Source: Aquabacter sediminis
GTDB taxonomy: Bacteria > Pseudomonadota > Alphaproteobacteria > Rhizobiales > Xanthobacteraceae
Length of the DNA stretch: 64,000 nt
Direction of reading: 5' to 3'
Assembly (NCBI RefSeq): GCF_028863665.1
Contig: NZ_JARBFX010000003.1
Location: forward strand, 434,001 to 498,000
Translations under genes and position numbers: made by a program
Part shown: positions 53,348-62,556 of the stretch, piece after piece
Numbering within the stretch: position 1 is the stretch's first letter
How the letters are laid out: each line of letters opens with the position of its first letter
Notes under the pieces: model-generated
Told to the model about the DNA's origin: nothing
What the model saw: only the letters and a program-made list of their open reading frames with translations
Databases searched by the model: none

Positions 53348-55045
53348 TTGCTGGATGGCTTCAACAATCGTTTTCGCCGGCTGCAGGATCGCATGCCCAT
53401 CGCGCAGCAGATCAGCCTGGTGGTGGCCCTCATCTGCATGCTCGGTCTGTCGGGCCTTGCGCTCTTCTCCGCCCGCGTCAGCCGCCAGGAAATGAGCGGG
53501 CATGTCCGCGCCGACATGGAGCGGGTCGCGGCGTCCCTGTCCGGGCAACTGGAGCGGGATCTGAATGAGCGCCTGTCCGACATCCGGCAGCTGGCGGACA
53601 TGCAGCCCTTGACGCCCGCCTGGGAATCGGGCGTCAGTTCGCTGCGCTCTGTGCTCAGCCAGCTTCAGAGGATGATGCCGGTCTACGCCTGGATCGGCTT
53701 TGCCCGCCCCAGCGGCATTGTGGTGGCCGCTTCGCAAGGGCTGCTGGAAGGCGAGGACGTCAATCATCGTCCCTGGTTCAGCGAGGGTATGAAAGGCCTG
53801 TTTGTCGGCGATGTGAACGTGGCCCCGGCGCTGGAAAAGCTTCTTCCACCACGCCCGGACGGGGCGCTGCACCGCTTCGTCGACGTCTCCTTTCCTGTCC
53901 ACTCATCCGAGGATCACCTGCTCGGCGTGCTCGGGGCACATCTGTCCTTTGCCTGGGCGGATGCCGCCCGGCGGCGGGCGCTCGACGACGAGCCTGGGCT
54001 TGAATTGTGGATCGTTGGCGCAGACGGCACCATCCTGTCTGGCCGCGACGGCGGTCCCTCGCCCTTTGGTCCCGAACAAATGGCCCGCTTCCGGGCGGAG
54101 AATAGCGGCACGTTTGAGGAAACCGACGGCGACGCCACCATCCTCGTCGGCTTTTCCCGCATCGATAGCGACCCAAAGATCGCGGCGCTGGGCTGGGTGG
54201 TCGTGGCGCGCCAGGATGCTGCCATCGCCTTTGGCGGCGCCAACCGCATCGCCGCCTCCATTCTCGGGATCGGCGCCCTGGTGCTGCTGGTGAGCATCTC
54301 TCTCGCGCTTGGCCTGACCCGTCTTCTGTCCCGACCGCTGAAGCAATTGACCATCGCCGCCCAGGCCATCGGTCGCGACCCCTCCGTAACCATGCTGCCG
54401 CGCGTCAGCGGCAGCCTCGACGTGTTGCATCTGTCCGGTGCCTTGCGCGCATTGCTGCGCCGCCTGGACATCGCCGAGCATCGGTTCCTGACGACCCAGC
54501 AGGCCCATAAGGAGGAAGTGGAGGCGCTGCGGCAGCTGGCCGACACCGACCCCCTGACCGGCCTTCTCAACCGCCGCTCCTTCCTGTCCATGGCCGAAGG
54601 GGCGTTGCAGGGCACCCGCAGCACCGACAGCCTCGGCATCCTCATGGCCGACATCGATCACTTCAAGGCCGTCAACGACACCTATGGCCATGCGGCGGGA
54701 GATGCCGTCATCCGGTATGTGGCGGCCACCATCGGTGCCAATCTGCGGGTGCAGGACCGGGTGGCCCGGTTCGGCGGCGAGGAATTCGTCGCCTTGCTGA
54801 TGAATGTGGACGAAGCCGGCACCCTGGCCCTGGCCGAGCGCATCCGCTCCAGCATCAATGCCCAGGCCGTGCGCTTCGAGGGTCAGGACATCCGGGTGTC
54901 CATCAGCATCGGCGTTGCCATTGCCGACCCCTCCGACGGCGATCTCGACGCGATCATCGAACGGGCGGACTTTGCTCTCTATGATGCCAAGACCTCAGGC
55001 CGGAATAAGGTGGCGCTTGCACGGCGACCGTCGCGCGCCTCCTAA
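53348..55045 (+). CDS. Diguanylate cyclase with periplasmic Cache-like sensor
   Basis: A 565-residue inner-membrane signalling protein. Membrane helix 1 (about 21-43), a periplasmic Cache-type sensor (about 45-300), helix 2 (about 303-325), a HAMP-like and helical linker, and a GGDEF domain (about 395-560). The active site is FGGEEF, with an intact product-inhibition site RVQD five residues upstream, so it should make c-di-GMP and be feedback-inhibited. I place the start at TTG 53348; ATG 53393 (AGGA upstream) is a real alternative that removes 15 residues. Confidence 0.88.
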   Translation: MLDGFNNRFRRLQDRMPIAQQISLVVALICMLGLSGLALFSARVSRQEMSGHVRADMERVAASLSGQLERDLNERLSDIRQLADMQPLTPAWESGVSSLRSVLSQLQRMMPVYAWIGFARPSGIVVAASQGLLEGEDVNHRPWFSEGMKGLFVGDVNVAPALEKLLPPRPDGALHRFVDVSFPVHSSEDHLLGVLGAHLSFAWADAARRRALDDEPGLELWIVGADGTILSGRDGGPSPFGPEQMARFRAENSGTFEETDGDATILVGFSRIDSDPKIAALGWVVVARQDAAIAFGGANRIAASILGIGALVLLVSISLALGLTRLLSRPLKQLTIAAQAIGRDPSVTMLPRVSGSLDVLHLSGALRALLRRLDIAEHRFLTTQQAHKEEVEALRQLADTDPLTGLLNRRSFLSMAEGALQGTRSTDSLGILMADIDHFKAVNDTYGHAAGDAVIRYVAATIGANLRVQDRVARFGGEEFVALLMNVDEAGTLALAERIRSSINAQAVRFEGQDIRVSISIGVAIADPSDGDLDAIIERADFALYDAKTSGRNKVALARRPSRAS

Positions 55046-55060
55046 AGGGGGGAGAGCGGG

Positions 55061-55843
55061 ATGTGCAATCTCTACAGCGAAGTGAAAGGTCAGGCCGCCA
55101 TTCTCGCCTGGGCCCGGGCAATGCGGGACGCCACGGGCAACCTTCCGCCCCATCCGGCGATCTTTCCCGACCAGATGGCCCCTGTGGTGTGGACCGCGCC
55201 TGACGGCGTGCGCGAGCTCACCCGGATGCGTTGGGGCTTTCCTCCGGCGCCCGGCCTCGGCACGCGTCCGGTGACCAACGCCCGCAACCTTGTCAGCCGC
55301 TATTGGATGCCCTGGACAAAGCCGGAGCGCCGCTGCCTCGTCCCCGCCACCAGCTTCTGCGAGTATGATGAACGGGCGAGCGAGGGGACCACGAAGGGAC
55401 CTTCGAAACGGCCCATGTGGTTCGCGCTCGATCCCTCGCGGCCCCTCTTTGCCTTTGCCGGCCTCTGGCGGCCCTGGACCGGCACGCGAGGCCCGAAGGC
55501 TGCCCCAGAGGAGGGCGAGCACCAACTCTTTGCGTTCGCCACCTGCCCTCCCAACGCAGAGGTGGCGCCCATCCATCCCAAGGCGATGCCGGTCCTGCTC
55601 ACCACGCCGGAGGAGCTGGAGGTCTGGCTGCGCGCCCCCTGGGACGAGGCGCGCCACCTGCAGCGCCCTCTGCCGGACGGCGCGCTCCAGATCGTCGCGG
55701 ATGGCAAGCGCGAGGATGGCCTCGACGCAGGGGAGCCGCCCCCCACCACCGCGACACCCTCCGTCATGGGGGCCCCCGCGCCAGAGGCGGCCGCGCCCTC
55801 CCCTGTCGCGGCGAAGCCCAGACAGCTGGGCTTCGACCTTTAG
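55061..55843 (+). CDS. SOS-response-associated (YedK/HMCES-type) abasic-site protein
   Basis: A 260-residue SRAP-domain protein. Catalytic Cys2 follows the initiator methionine (MCNLYS), and conserved TNARNLVS (about 73-80), SFCEYDE and HPKAMPVLL (His about 174) are present. YedK-type proteins cross-link to abasic sites in single-stranded DNA to protect it. The C-terminal 45 residues are Pro/Ala-rich and unusual. It lies 15 nt after the diguanylate cyclase gene. Confidence 0.9.
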   Translation: MCNLYSEVKGQAAILAWARAMRDATGNLPPHPAIFPDQMAPVVWTAPDGVRELTRMRWGFPPAPGLGTRPVTNARNLVSRYWMPWTKPERRCLVPATSFCEYDERASEGTTKGPSKRPMWFALDPSRPLFAFAGLWRPWTGTRGPKAAPEEGEHQLFAFATCPPNAEVAPIHPKAMPVLLTTPEELEVWLRAPWDEARHLQRPLPDGALQIVADGKREDGLDAGEPPPTTATPSVMGAPAPEAAAPSPVAAKPRQLGFDL

Positions 55844-55848
55844 GCGGT

Positions 55849-56562
55849 CTACTCCGCGATGAAAGGGTTGGAGGCCCGCTCGTCACCAATGGACGTCACC
55901 GGCCCATGCCCGGGCAGGCAGACCATATTGTCGCCCAGCGGCAGCAGCTTTTCGCGGATGCCCTGGATCAGCTGATCATGGTCGCCATAGGGGAAGTCCG
56001 TACGCCCCACCGAACCACGGAAGAGGGTGTCGCCGACGATGGCCACCGACGTGGGCTTGTGGACGAACACCACGTGGCCGGGCGTATGACCGGGCACCTG
56101 CAGCACATCCAGCACCAGTTCCCCCAGCTGAACCGTGTCGCCCTCCGACAGATAGAGGTCCGGCGTCACCGGCCGGGCATCGGGGAGCGCGAAGCGGGCG
56201 GCGGAAGCGGGCAGGTCGTCCAGCAGGAACTGGTCGGCCGCGTTCGGCCCCACCACAGGCACGCCAAGGCTTTCCGCCAGGGCGGCGGCGCCCGCCGCAT
56301 GGTCCACATGGCCGTGGGTCAGGAGAATCTTGTCGACCGTGATGCCGGTTTCCGCCAAGGCGGAGCGGATCCGGTCGAGGTCGCCGCCCGGGTCGATCAC
56401 CGCGCCCCGGTTGGTGGCCGTGCACCACAGGATGGAGCAATTCTGTTGGAAAGGCGTCACCGGAACGATGGCGATCTGGATCGGCGGCTTGTCGGGGGAA
56501 GAGGTGGGCATGGCGTGTCCGAGGCTGTGCCCGGCGCCGGCCGGGACGTCTTTCATGCGCAT
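55849..56562 (-). CDS. MBL-fold metallo-hydrolase (GloB-like)
   Basis: A 237-residue metallo-beta-lactamase-fold hydrolase. THGHVDHAAG (about 80-89) is the H-x-H-x-D-H metal site; GHTPGH (about 155) and the later GDTLF follow. Resembles the YcbL/hydroxyacylglutathione hydrolase group. The start is either of two close ATG codons (56562 or 56556). It converges on the SRAP gene with a 5-nt gap. Confidence 0.88.
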   Translation of the reverse strand: MRMKDVPAGAGHSLGHAMPTSSPDKPPIQIAIVPVTPFQQNCSILWCTATNRGAVIDPGGDLDRIRSALAETGITVDKILLTHGHVDHAAGAAALAESLGVPVVGPNAADQFLLDDLPASAARFALPDARPVTPDLYLSEGDTVQLGELVLDVLQVPGHTPGHVVFVHKPTSVAIVGDTLFRGSVGRTDFPYGDHDQLIQGIREKLLPLGDNMVCLPGHGPVTSIGDERASNPFIAE

Positions 56563-56621
56563 AGGGCCTCACGCCTCTGGGTTCAACCGCAGTCGAACGC
56601 GGGCGCTGAAAGGAGGATGCA

Positions 56622-57656
56622 CTACCCCACTTTGCGGATGATCAGGCCGAAGCAGGTGGATGCGAAGCCGTCGATCATGAGCTTGAGATGCTGCGGCGCC
56701 TCCCGCCAGGAGGGCACGCTGGCGGGCAGGTCGTCCGCATAGGGCGGCACGTCGATGAAGCGGTCCAACCGGCCAGCGCCCACATCGAAGTCGAGGGGCG
56801 CCACCTCATGGCCCTTGGCGGAGAGGCGGGCGGCGAGATCCGTGAAGTGGCGGCGCTGAAACAGCACGGTCGGCCAGTTGTCGATGGTGGCGTCGTCGCG
56901 CAGAAAGTTGAATTCGGTCGAATGCACCGCGATGCCGCCCGGCTTGAGCGTCTCGAGCGAGGCCTCGATGAAGGCAAGGCCATTGGCGATGGAGCCAAGG
57001 TGCTCCAGCGCGCAGATGGACCAGCAGAAATCGAAACTGCGCAAGCTCCGGTCAATGGCGTTCATGTCCATGAACTTCAGGTGAACCATCCGGTCGAACG
57101 TGGCTCGGTCCACCAAATGGGGCTTGAAGGCATGATCCAGCGTGCTGGCATGTTGGGTTGTGCTCACCCAGCCCCGCGCCAGGGCCTCGGCAGGATCGAG
57201 GTCGGTCACGGTCACGTCGATGCCGAGGGCCGCCATGGCGCTGGGCAACGGCTCCTCGCCGCAGCCGAAGCCCAGCCCCCGCGCGCCGGGCACCAACGCA
57301 CCGCGTTCGCTGAGGGCCTGCATGACGTAGCACAGCTCCCAGACCTTGCGGTGATAGAGCGGAGCCATGCCCAGGCGCGCGCTCCAATACGCGACCCAGG
57401 GGGCCTCGATGTCCGCTTGCGTGGAGGGCTTGCTGGCAAGGCCGACAAAGCCCGGTTCGGCCGGAACCCTTCCGGCGCGAGCCTCGTAGAGTTCGCGTGC
57501 CAGCTCGTAGCCGAAGAACTTCACGTTGAGCTTGATGGCTTCAATGTCCTTGGCCATCGCCCACAGGCGATTGATGTTGGGCGTGGCGTCCGCGCGGACC
57601 AGATCGAGGAGCACGTTCAGATTGGCTTCGGTGTCGGCGGACTTGGAGAAGGGCAT
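56622..57656 (-). CDS. Class I SAM-dependent methyltransferase-like protein
   Basis: A 344-residue protein. The N-terminal half (1-130) is unassigned. A Rossmann-type methyltransferase core follows, with GLGFGCGEEPLPSAMA (motif I, about 137-152), VTVTDLDP (motif II) and FDFCWSICALEHL (motif IV, about 215-227). ATG 57656 has GGGAG close upstream. Similar proteins occur in polysaccharide-modification settings, but no such genes flank it. Substrate unknown. Confidence 0.8.
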   Translation of the reverse strand: MPFSKSADTEANLNVLLDLVRADATPNINRLWAMAKDIEAIKLNVKFFGYELARELYEARAGRVPAEPGFVGLASKPSTQADIEAPWVAYWSARLGMAPLYHRKVWELCYVMQALSERGALVPGARGLGFGCGEEPLPSAMAALGIDVTVTDLDPAEALARGWVSTTQHASTLDHAFKPHLVDRATFDRMVHLKFMDMNAIDRSLRSFDFCWSICALEHLGSIANGLAFIEASLETLKPGGIAVHSTEFNFLRDDATIDNWPTVLFQRRHFTDLAARLSAKGHEVAPLDFDVGAGRLDRFIDVPPYADDLPASVPSWREAPQHLKLMIDGFASTCFGLIIRKVG

Positions 57657-57816
57657 GGTCTCCCACTTTCTGCCGGAGCGCGACTACGGCATCCAGGAAA
57701 AGGTGCCGGAACGCCAAAGCCATTTGGGCGGTATTTTTTTCGCCTTGAGCGCATCACTCTAGTGACGGTGTGTCCCAAGGGGAAGCACGAGGGGAAGCAC
57801 GGCCCGCCGGCCCCGC

Positions 57817-58842
57817 TCAGGGGCCTTGCCTGAAGCCGATTTCTCCGTGCACCGCATCAAATAGAACCTGATAGTGGCGGAAGACGAGGCCGCCGGAATT
57901 GAAGCCTTTCACGCTGCCATGAGGCGGGGCGTAGCGGTAGCGATTTGCCCAGAGCTGGCGGCCGGCCTTCACGGTCAGGTCCATCGCCCCTTCGACCCGC
58001 GTCCGCACCAGCGCGCCGCGCGGGACGGGGCTGTGCAGCAAGGCCGGTGAAAGGTCCGGCGTCTGGAAGCTGCCACTGCCGGCTCCCGTGTCAAAGACGG
58101 TCCCGAAGCATCCCTCCGGCCCTCCGTTCACAGAAAAGCAGGTGGGGACGGACTTGGTGTTCCACGCTTTCAGGCCGGCGGGCTGCGCACCGTCCGCGGC
58201 TGCGAAGGGGACACGCTTGAAGCCGGCTGTGTTCTCAGGCGTGAGGCCGACCACCAGGCGAGGCTGGACGGCGGGGTCGGCCACATCGTCCGCGACCACG
58301 ATGAAGCCCGACGCGAGGTTGCCGGGCAGCTGGGCGAGCGGATTGAAGACCGGCAGCGGATTGTAGGCGACGCCCATGACGCCCATCTGCTGCGGTGCCC
58401 AGCCGGGGCAGCGGGGCACCTCAGGTTTGCAGGTGATGGACCTCACCACATGGACCGCGATGGGCGCCGCTGTCGCCACGTCCGGCTGGGAGCCGGGGAA
58501 GGCGACGCGGGCATAGCCGAGCACCCCGGTCAGCACATTGCCGCTGGTGTAGGAATAGTTCAGCGGCGTGTCGGTGAGTTGCACCTTCGGACCGATGGCC
58601 TCGGCGCGGATCCGCAGGCCCGTCGAGCCGGTGTCCAGCAGCACGCCGCCCGGCGGCCCGCCGGCCACCGACACCGCCACGAAATTGGCAAAGCCACTGT
58701 CTCCCGGCCGATCGAGGAGGGGAATGACGGCGCTCTCCTGAAGGGCCCTCTCCTGCGCCTCCGACCCGGCGGGAAGAAGCGCAAGGAGAAGCGCCGTCCC
58801 GAGGGCGCGGCGCCAGTTCCCGTCAAGCCTGAGCGGCGGCAT
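57817..58842 (-). CDS. Secreted protein with two DTG motifs (pepsin-like or DUF3443-like)
   Basis: A 341-residue protein. A signal peptide covers about 1-29 (ALGTALLLALLPAGSEAQ). Two aspartic-protease-like motifs are visible: GVLLDTGSTGLRI (about 65-77) and GTVFDTGAGSGSF (about 245-257), about 180 residues apart. That spacing suits a single-chain, two-lobed pepsin-type enzyme. A DUF3443-type or catalytically inactive relative is the main alternative. ATG 58842 lies inside the 3' end of the upstream hydrolase gene (20-nt overlap), so the two are co-transcribed. Confidence 0.72.
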   Translation of the reverse strand: MPPLRLDGNWRRALGTALLLALLPAGSEAQERALQESAVIPLLDRPGDSGFANFVAVSVAGGPPGGVLLDTGSTGLRIRAEAIGPKVQLTDTPLNYSYTSGNVLTGVLGYARVAFPGSQPDVATAAPIAVHVVRSITCKPEVPRCPGWAPQQMGVMGVAYNPLPVFNPLAQLPGNLASGFIVVADDVADPAVQPRLVVGLTPENTAGFKRVPFAAADGAQPAGLKAWNTKSVPTCFSVNGGPEGCFGTVFDTGAGSGSFQTPDLSPALLHSPVPRGALVRTRVEGAMDLTVKAGRQLWANRYRYAPPHGSVKGFNSGGLVFRHYQVLFDAVHGEIGFRQGP

Positions 58843-59659
58843 TTCGGGCCATGTCGGCAAGACAGGCGACCAGGGGCGAAGCGGGGTCCGCCAATTGTTC
58901 CACCAAGGTGAAATGGTTGGTGCCCTCCACCACATGGGCCACCGTCGCGGCCCCCTGCGCGGCCCAGCCGGACGCCAGGTCCCGTCCCTGGCGGAGGAAT
59001 TCGGCGCTTTCCAGTCCTCCGGTGAAGGTCTCGAACCGCCGCCCCTTCGGCACCGGCCACAGAGCCGGGGAGAGCCTGCGGGCCTCGTCGGCGGTCAGGT
59101 GCAGGCGGTCATTGAGGCTGGTTTGAACCAGGGGCTCCACCTCATAGACGCCGGAGATGCCGGCGCCGGCGGGGACGATGTCGTCCGGCACGCGGGGATC
59201 GATGTCGCTCCAGGAGGTGGCGGTGAGGCATGCGGCCAGATGTCCACCCGCCGAATGGCCGGTCACGGCGAAGCGGCGGCGGATGCGGTGGGTGAGGCAG
59301 ACGGCCGCGCTGCGCGCCTGGCTGACGATGGTGTCGAGGGGCACGTCGGGTGCAAGATCATAGCCGGCGAGCGCGACGCCGATGCCATTCTTCAGCAGCC
59401 CCTCGGCGGCGAAGGTCAGGTCACGGGGATGCATGTACTGCCAATAGCCCCCATGGATGAACAGCACCACGGGCGCATCCCGCGCCGTATCAGGCCAGAT
59501 GATGTCGAGGATCTGGCGCGCGGTTGGCCCATAGGGGATGCCAAGGTCCGCTGCCACCGCCTCGCCCCGCAGGCGGGCCGATCGGGCATGCCAATCGGCG
59601 AAAATGTCCGCCCAGTTCGGAACGCGGGCACGGTTGTTGTATTCGGCTTCAAAATCCAA
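58823..59659 (-). CDS. Alpha/beta hydrolase, kynurenine formamidase-like
   Basis: A 278-residue hydrolase. HGGYWQYM (about 67-74) is the oxyanion motif typical of arylformamidases, GHSAGGH (about 133-139) holds the nucleophile, and the catalytic His lies in GTNHF near residue 247. Kynurenine formamidases hydrolyse N-formylkynurenine; no other kynurenine genes are here. The start is TTG 59659, chosen because AGGAGG (59667-59672) lies exactly seven bases upstream. Alternative GTG codons at 59677 and 59683 would place that site inside the gene. Confidence 0.82.
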   Translation of the reverse strand: MDFEAEYNNRARVPNWADIFADWHARSARLRGEAVAADLGIPYGPTARQILDIIWPDTARDAPVVLFIHGGYWQYMHPRDLTFAAEGLLKNGIGVALAGYDLAPDVPLDTIVSQARSAAVCLTHRIRRRFAVTGHSAGGHLAACLTATSWSDIDPRVPDDIVPAGAGISGVYEVEPLVQTSLNDRLHLTADEARRLSPALWPVPKGRRFETFTGGLESAEFLRQGRDLASGWAAQGAATVAHVVEGTNHFTLVEQLADPASPLVACLADMARNAAAQA

Positions 59660-59802
59660 GACCTGTCCTCCTGTCACAGGCACGCCGGACGGCGCTTATG
59701 CGCCTGGTGCGCGTCCATGCCTGCTGAAGATGCCGCCCAACGGGGCGGCCGGTTTGAATGCTCCATGTCACGCGAACGTTCCGGCGTGCCGCACCCGGAT
59801 CT

Positions 59803-61140
59803 TCAGTCGTGATCGCCATGGGCGCGCCGGATCCGGCGCACCACGTTCCACACGAAGAGGACAGCAACAGGCACAGCCAGAGCCGTCACAAAGCCGGGAT
59901 TGAGGGCAAAGCCCAGTTGGTGGTCGATGCCGCTCTGGTGAATGCCCTCCGCGGTCAGATGGACGAGACTTGCCACATAATAGCTGATGGCGGCGACCGA
60001 GAGGCCTTCCACGGTGCGCTGCAGGCGCAGTTGCAGACGCGTGCGCTCGTTCATGGACACCAGCAGATCCCGGTTCTGCTGCTCCACCTCCACGTTCACA
60101 CGGGTGCGCAGCAGGTCGGCGGCGCGGGCCAGCTTGGCCGATATGTCCGCCTGCCGCGCCTCCACTGCGGCGCACGTCCGCATGGCCGGTGCCATCCGCC
60201 GATCAAGAAATTGCTGCCAGGTGGGAAAGCCTGGAATGGGTTGCTCCCGCACGGTGGCAAGCCGCAGCTTGACGATGTCATGATACGCCCGACTGGCGCC
60301 GAACCGGAACAGCGAAGCGGTCGCTCCGGCCTCAAGCTCGGCGGCGAGCACCACCAGTTCGTCCAGCATCCGCGCATTGCCGGCCAGACCTTCGGAATGA
60401 CGCATCTCGCCCGTCATACGGGCCAGCTGCGCCTCGATGCGGGTGATGTCCGGGCCAAGCCGCTGCGCCTCCGGCAGGCCGAGCAAGGCGAGCAGACGAT
60501 AAGTCTCGATCTCCAGGACGCGCTGGACCAACGCCCCCGCCGCCTCTGTCCCCAGCCCCCGGTCCCGCACCAGGATGCGGACAAAACCCGACGGATCGGG
60601 CTTGAAGTCGGTGGCGATCTCGGCGGCGCCGTCATTCACGTCTGAGCGGGCAAGGCTCGCCGGATCGAAGACCGCCTCGAGATGGAAATCCTCAGCCGTG
60701 TCTGTGACGAGGTGCAGATCGACAGCAACCAGGAGCGGACCGGGCTGGGGAATCTGGGTGAGCGGGCTCGCAAGGGCAAGGGCTGGCGGTTGGAACGGCA
60801 GCAGGCCGGGCGCCAGCTCCGTGGAAGGCAGATCCCAGGTATAGGTGGAGAACTCCGCATGGTTCTCCCAGCGCAGGATCGCCCCCCCCAGTTCCACCCT
60901 GTGATGCTTGGCGCCGGGAGCGGGACCGGCGACGCCGCGCTCGGCGCAGAAGGCCTCCACGCCCTCCCGGGCGGAGTGCGGATGGGCCGCGTCTGTGAGA
61001 AAAGCCACATGCAGGTAACGGCGCGGCGTGCTGGCGGGAAAGAAGGGCCGTGCATGAAGCTCGGCAAGCACCGCCGCCCGCAGCGGATGCGCCGCCATCG
61101 CCCGCCCCTCGCCAATGCCGAGATCCGCGGCCTCCGCCAT
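59803..61140 (-). CDS. DUF3422-family membrane-anchored protein
   Basis: A 445-residue protein. Residues 1-350 are soluble, beginning HPLRAAVLAELHARPF, the family signature. A long helical, coiled-coil-like segment precedes two C-terminal membrane helices (about 380-400 and 415-437). DUF3422 is common in alpha- and betaproteobacteria and has no established function. ATG 61140 is preferred over GTG 61146. Confidence 0.88.
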   Translation of the reverse strand: MAEAADLGIGEGRAMAAHPLRAAVLAELHARPFFPASTPRRYLHVAFLTDAAHPHSAREGVEAFCAERGVAGPAPGAKHHRVELGGAILRWENHAEFSTYTWDLPSTELAPGLLPFQPPALALASPLTQIPQPGPLLVAVDLHLVTDTAEDFHLEAVFDPASLARSDVNDGAAEIATDFKPDPSGFVRILVRDRGLGTEAAGALVQRVLEIETYRLLALLGLPEAQRLGPDITRIEAQLARMTGEMRHSEGLAGNARMLDELVVLAAELEAGATASLFRFGASRAYHDIVKLRLATVREQPIPGFPTWQQFLDRRMAPAMRTCAAVEARQADISAKLARAADLLRTRVNVEVEQQNRDLLVSMNERTRLQLRLQRTVEGLSVAAISYYVASLVHLTAEGIHQSGIDHQLGFALNPGFVTALAVPVAVLFVWNVVRRIRRAHGDHD

Positions 61141-61232
61141 GACCACCCCCTTGTTGCTCTCCCCGCAGAAGGGCTGACATGCTCAAGCGGCACTGGCAAG
61201 CGCGGGCGCCGACGCGTGAGAAGATGTCGCGG

Positions 61233-61847
61233 CTAGGAGGGTTGGAGGTGCGCCGTGTCATTGCAGCGAACGAGGCAAGCCTCGGTGCCCGTCCATTCGA
61301 TCACATTCATCGTGCAGGGATCCTGCTTGAAGCGCCAATAGGCGCTCAGGGGCAGCCCAAGGAGATGGCAGAGCAGCACGCGGTTGACGCTGTCATGGCC
61401 GACGAGCACCACGCTGTCGCCAGCGTGATGGGCGAGAACATAGCGCAGGAGGTCCGACGCGCGCACCAGCACATCCTGTAGCGACTCTCCGCCGGGAAAG
61501 CGCACCAGATGGGGGGCGCTGCGCCAGAGCGCATAGGTCTCCCCGTCCTCGGCCTCCGCCTCCTCGTGGGTTTTCCACTGCCATGCGCCGTAATCAATGT
61601 CGCTAAATTCAGGACGGGCATGGGCATCGATGCCGCACGCCGCCGCGATGGCGGCTCCGGTGGCGATGCAGCGACCGAGGGGACTGGTATAGACGGCCAC
61701 CGGCCGGAAGGCGGTGGCAATGCGAGCGGCCAAGGCATCCGCCTGGCGCTCGCCCGCAGGCGAGAGCGCCACTTCCACCCGGCCGCGGAACCGTTCGGGA
61801 TGAATGCCGGGCACGAGCCCGTGGCGGGTCAGGATCAAGGTGGTCAA
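61233..61847 (-). CDS. Histidine phosphatase family protein (phosphoglycerate mutase-like)
   Basis: A 204-residue histidine phosphatase. LTRHG (about 6-10) carries the phosphorylated His; LSPAGERQA, TSPLGRCIATG and VLVGHDSVNR (second His, about 151) complete the active site. The start is TTG 61847 with GGGGAG eight bases upstream; no usable ATG lies before the RHG strand. Related proteins include cobalamin alpha-ribazole phosphatases and broad-specificity phosphatases; the context does not separate them. Confidence 0.88.
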   Translation of the reverse strand: MTTLILTRHGLVPGIHPERFRGRVEVALSPAGERQADALAARIATAFRPVAVYTSPLGRCIATGAAIAAACGIDAHARPEFSDIDYGAWQWKTHEEAEAEDGETYALWRSAPHLVRFPGGESLQDVLVRASDLLRYVLAHHAGDSVVLVGHDSVNRVLLCHLLGLPLSAYWRFKQDPCTMNVIEWTGTEACLVRCNDTAHLQPS

Positions 61848-61944
61848 GGCAAACTCCCCTCAATGGCGAGCTTAACCTAGACTTTGCCGATGACACTTGT
61901 CTCGCAGCCTGGCGGCGCGGATGCCGCCGCGCCGCCAGGGCTTC

Positions 61945-62253
61945 TCATCGGGTGCGGGGCGTCGGGTCGTGGGCCGGGCCGCCATGCGGATCGGTTACGC
62001 GATGGGTCTTGGGCTTGGCCTTGCCAGTGGAATAGGACGTGTTCTGGGGAACGCCCAACACACCCTTCACGCCGCCAGCGACGCCACCTGCGACACCTCC
62101 GACGACGCCGCCCACGGCCCCGCCGACTGGCCCCGCCACATCCTGCCCCGTCGCCGCGCCTTGCTGGGCGCCGCGCACCACGCCCTGGGCCGCAACGGGG
62201 GAAGCCGTGAGCGCGGCGATGCCAAGGGCCACGAAAATCATGCGTGTCTTCAT
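61945..62253 (-). CDS. Small secreted glycine-zipper-like protein
   Basis: A 102-residue protein with a signal peptide (about 1-22, MIFVALGIAALTASPVAAQ). The core is a run of GG-x-(V/A)GG repeats (GGAVGGVVGGVAGGVAGGV, about 46-64), which could pack as a membrane-inserted glycine zipper. The tail is basic and Pro/His-rich. ATG 62253 has GGGAG eight bases upstream; ATG 62259 is too close to it. Family not recognised beyond this. Confidence 0.7.
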   Translation of the reverse strand: MKTRMIFVALGIAALTASPVAAQGVVRGAQQGAATGQDVAGPVGGAVGGVVGGVAGGVAGGVKGVLGVPQNTSYSTGKAKPKTHRVTDPHGGPAHDPTPRTR

Positions 62254-62556
62254 GATCATATCTCCCTTTCTGGCATCAGAACGGAGGCAGACCGGCAGCG
62301 GTTCCCAAGGGGAACGGGCTCCAGCCTTGCTCCGGGGCCTGTGGTCGCTCACATTGGCGTCAACGGGATTCCCTCATGTCGCCGCGACCCCTCTGCTTCC
62401 CCTCCGGCCAGTTGGCCGACCTGTCGAGATCCTCCGATTGCCCGCATTCGGCCAGCCTCGCGCGGCCACTGCCGGAGTCCCGGGAGCGTGCCGGCTGTGT
62501 CGGCGCCTCTCTTCTTCATTCGGCGCGAGCGCTGCGCATCGCAAAGGCGGACGAAC
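62254..62556. other. Intergenic region between divergent small secreted protein and pentad-repeat protein genes
   Basis: This 303-bp gap between divergent genes must hold both promoters. I see no clear -35/-10 pair, hairpin or repeat. Open frames in it have no protein-like character. Confidence 0.45.
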
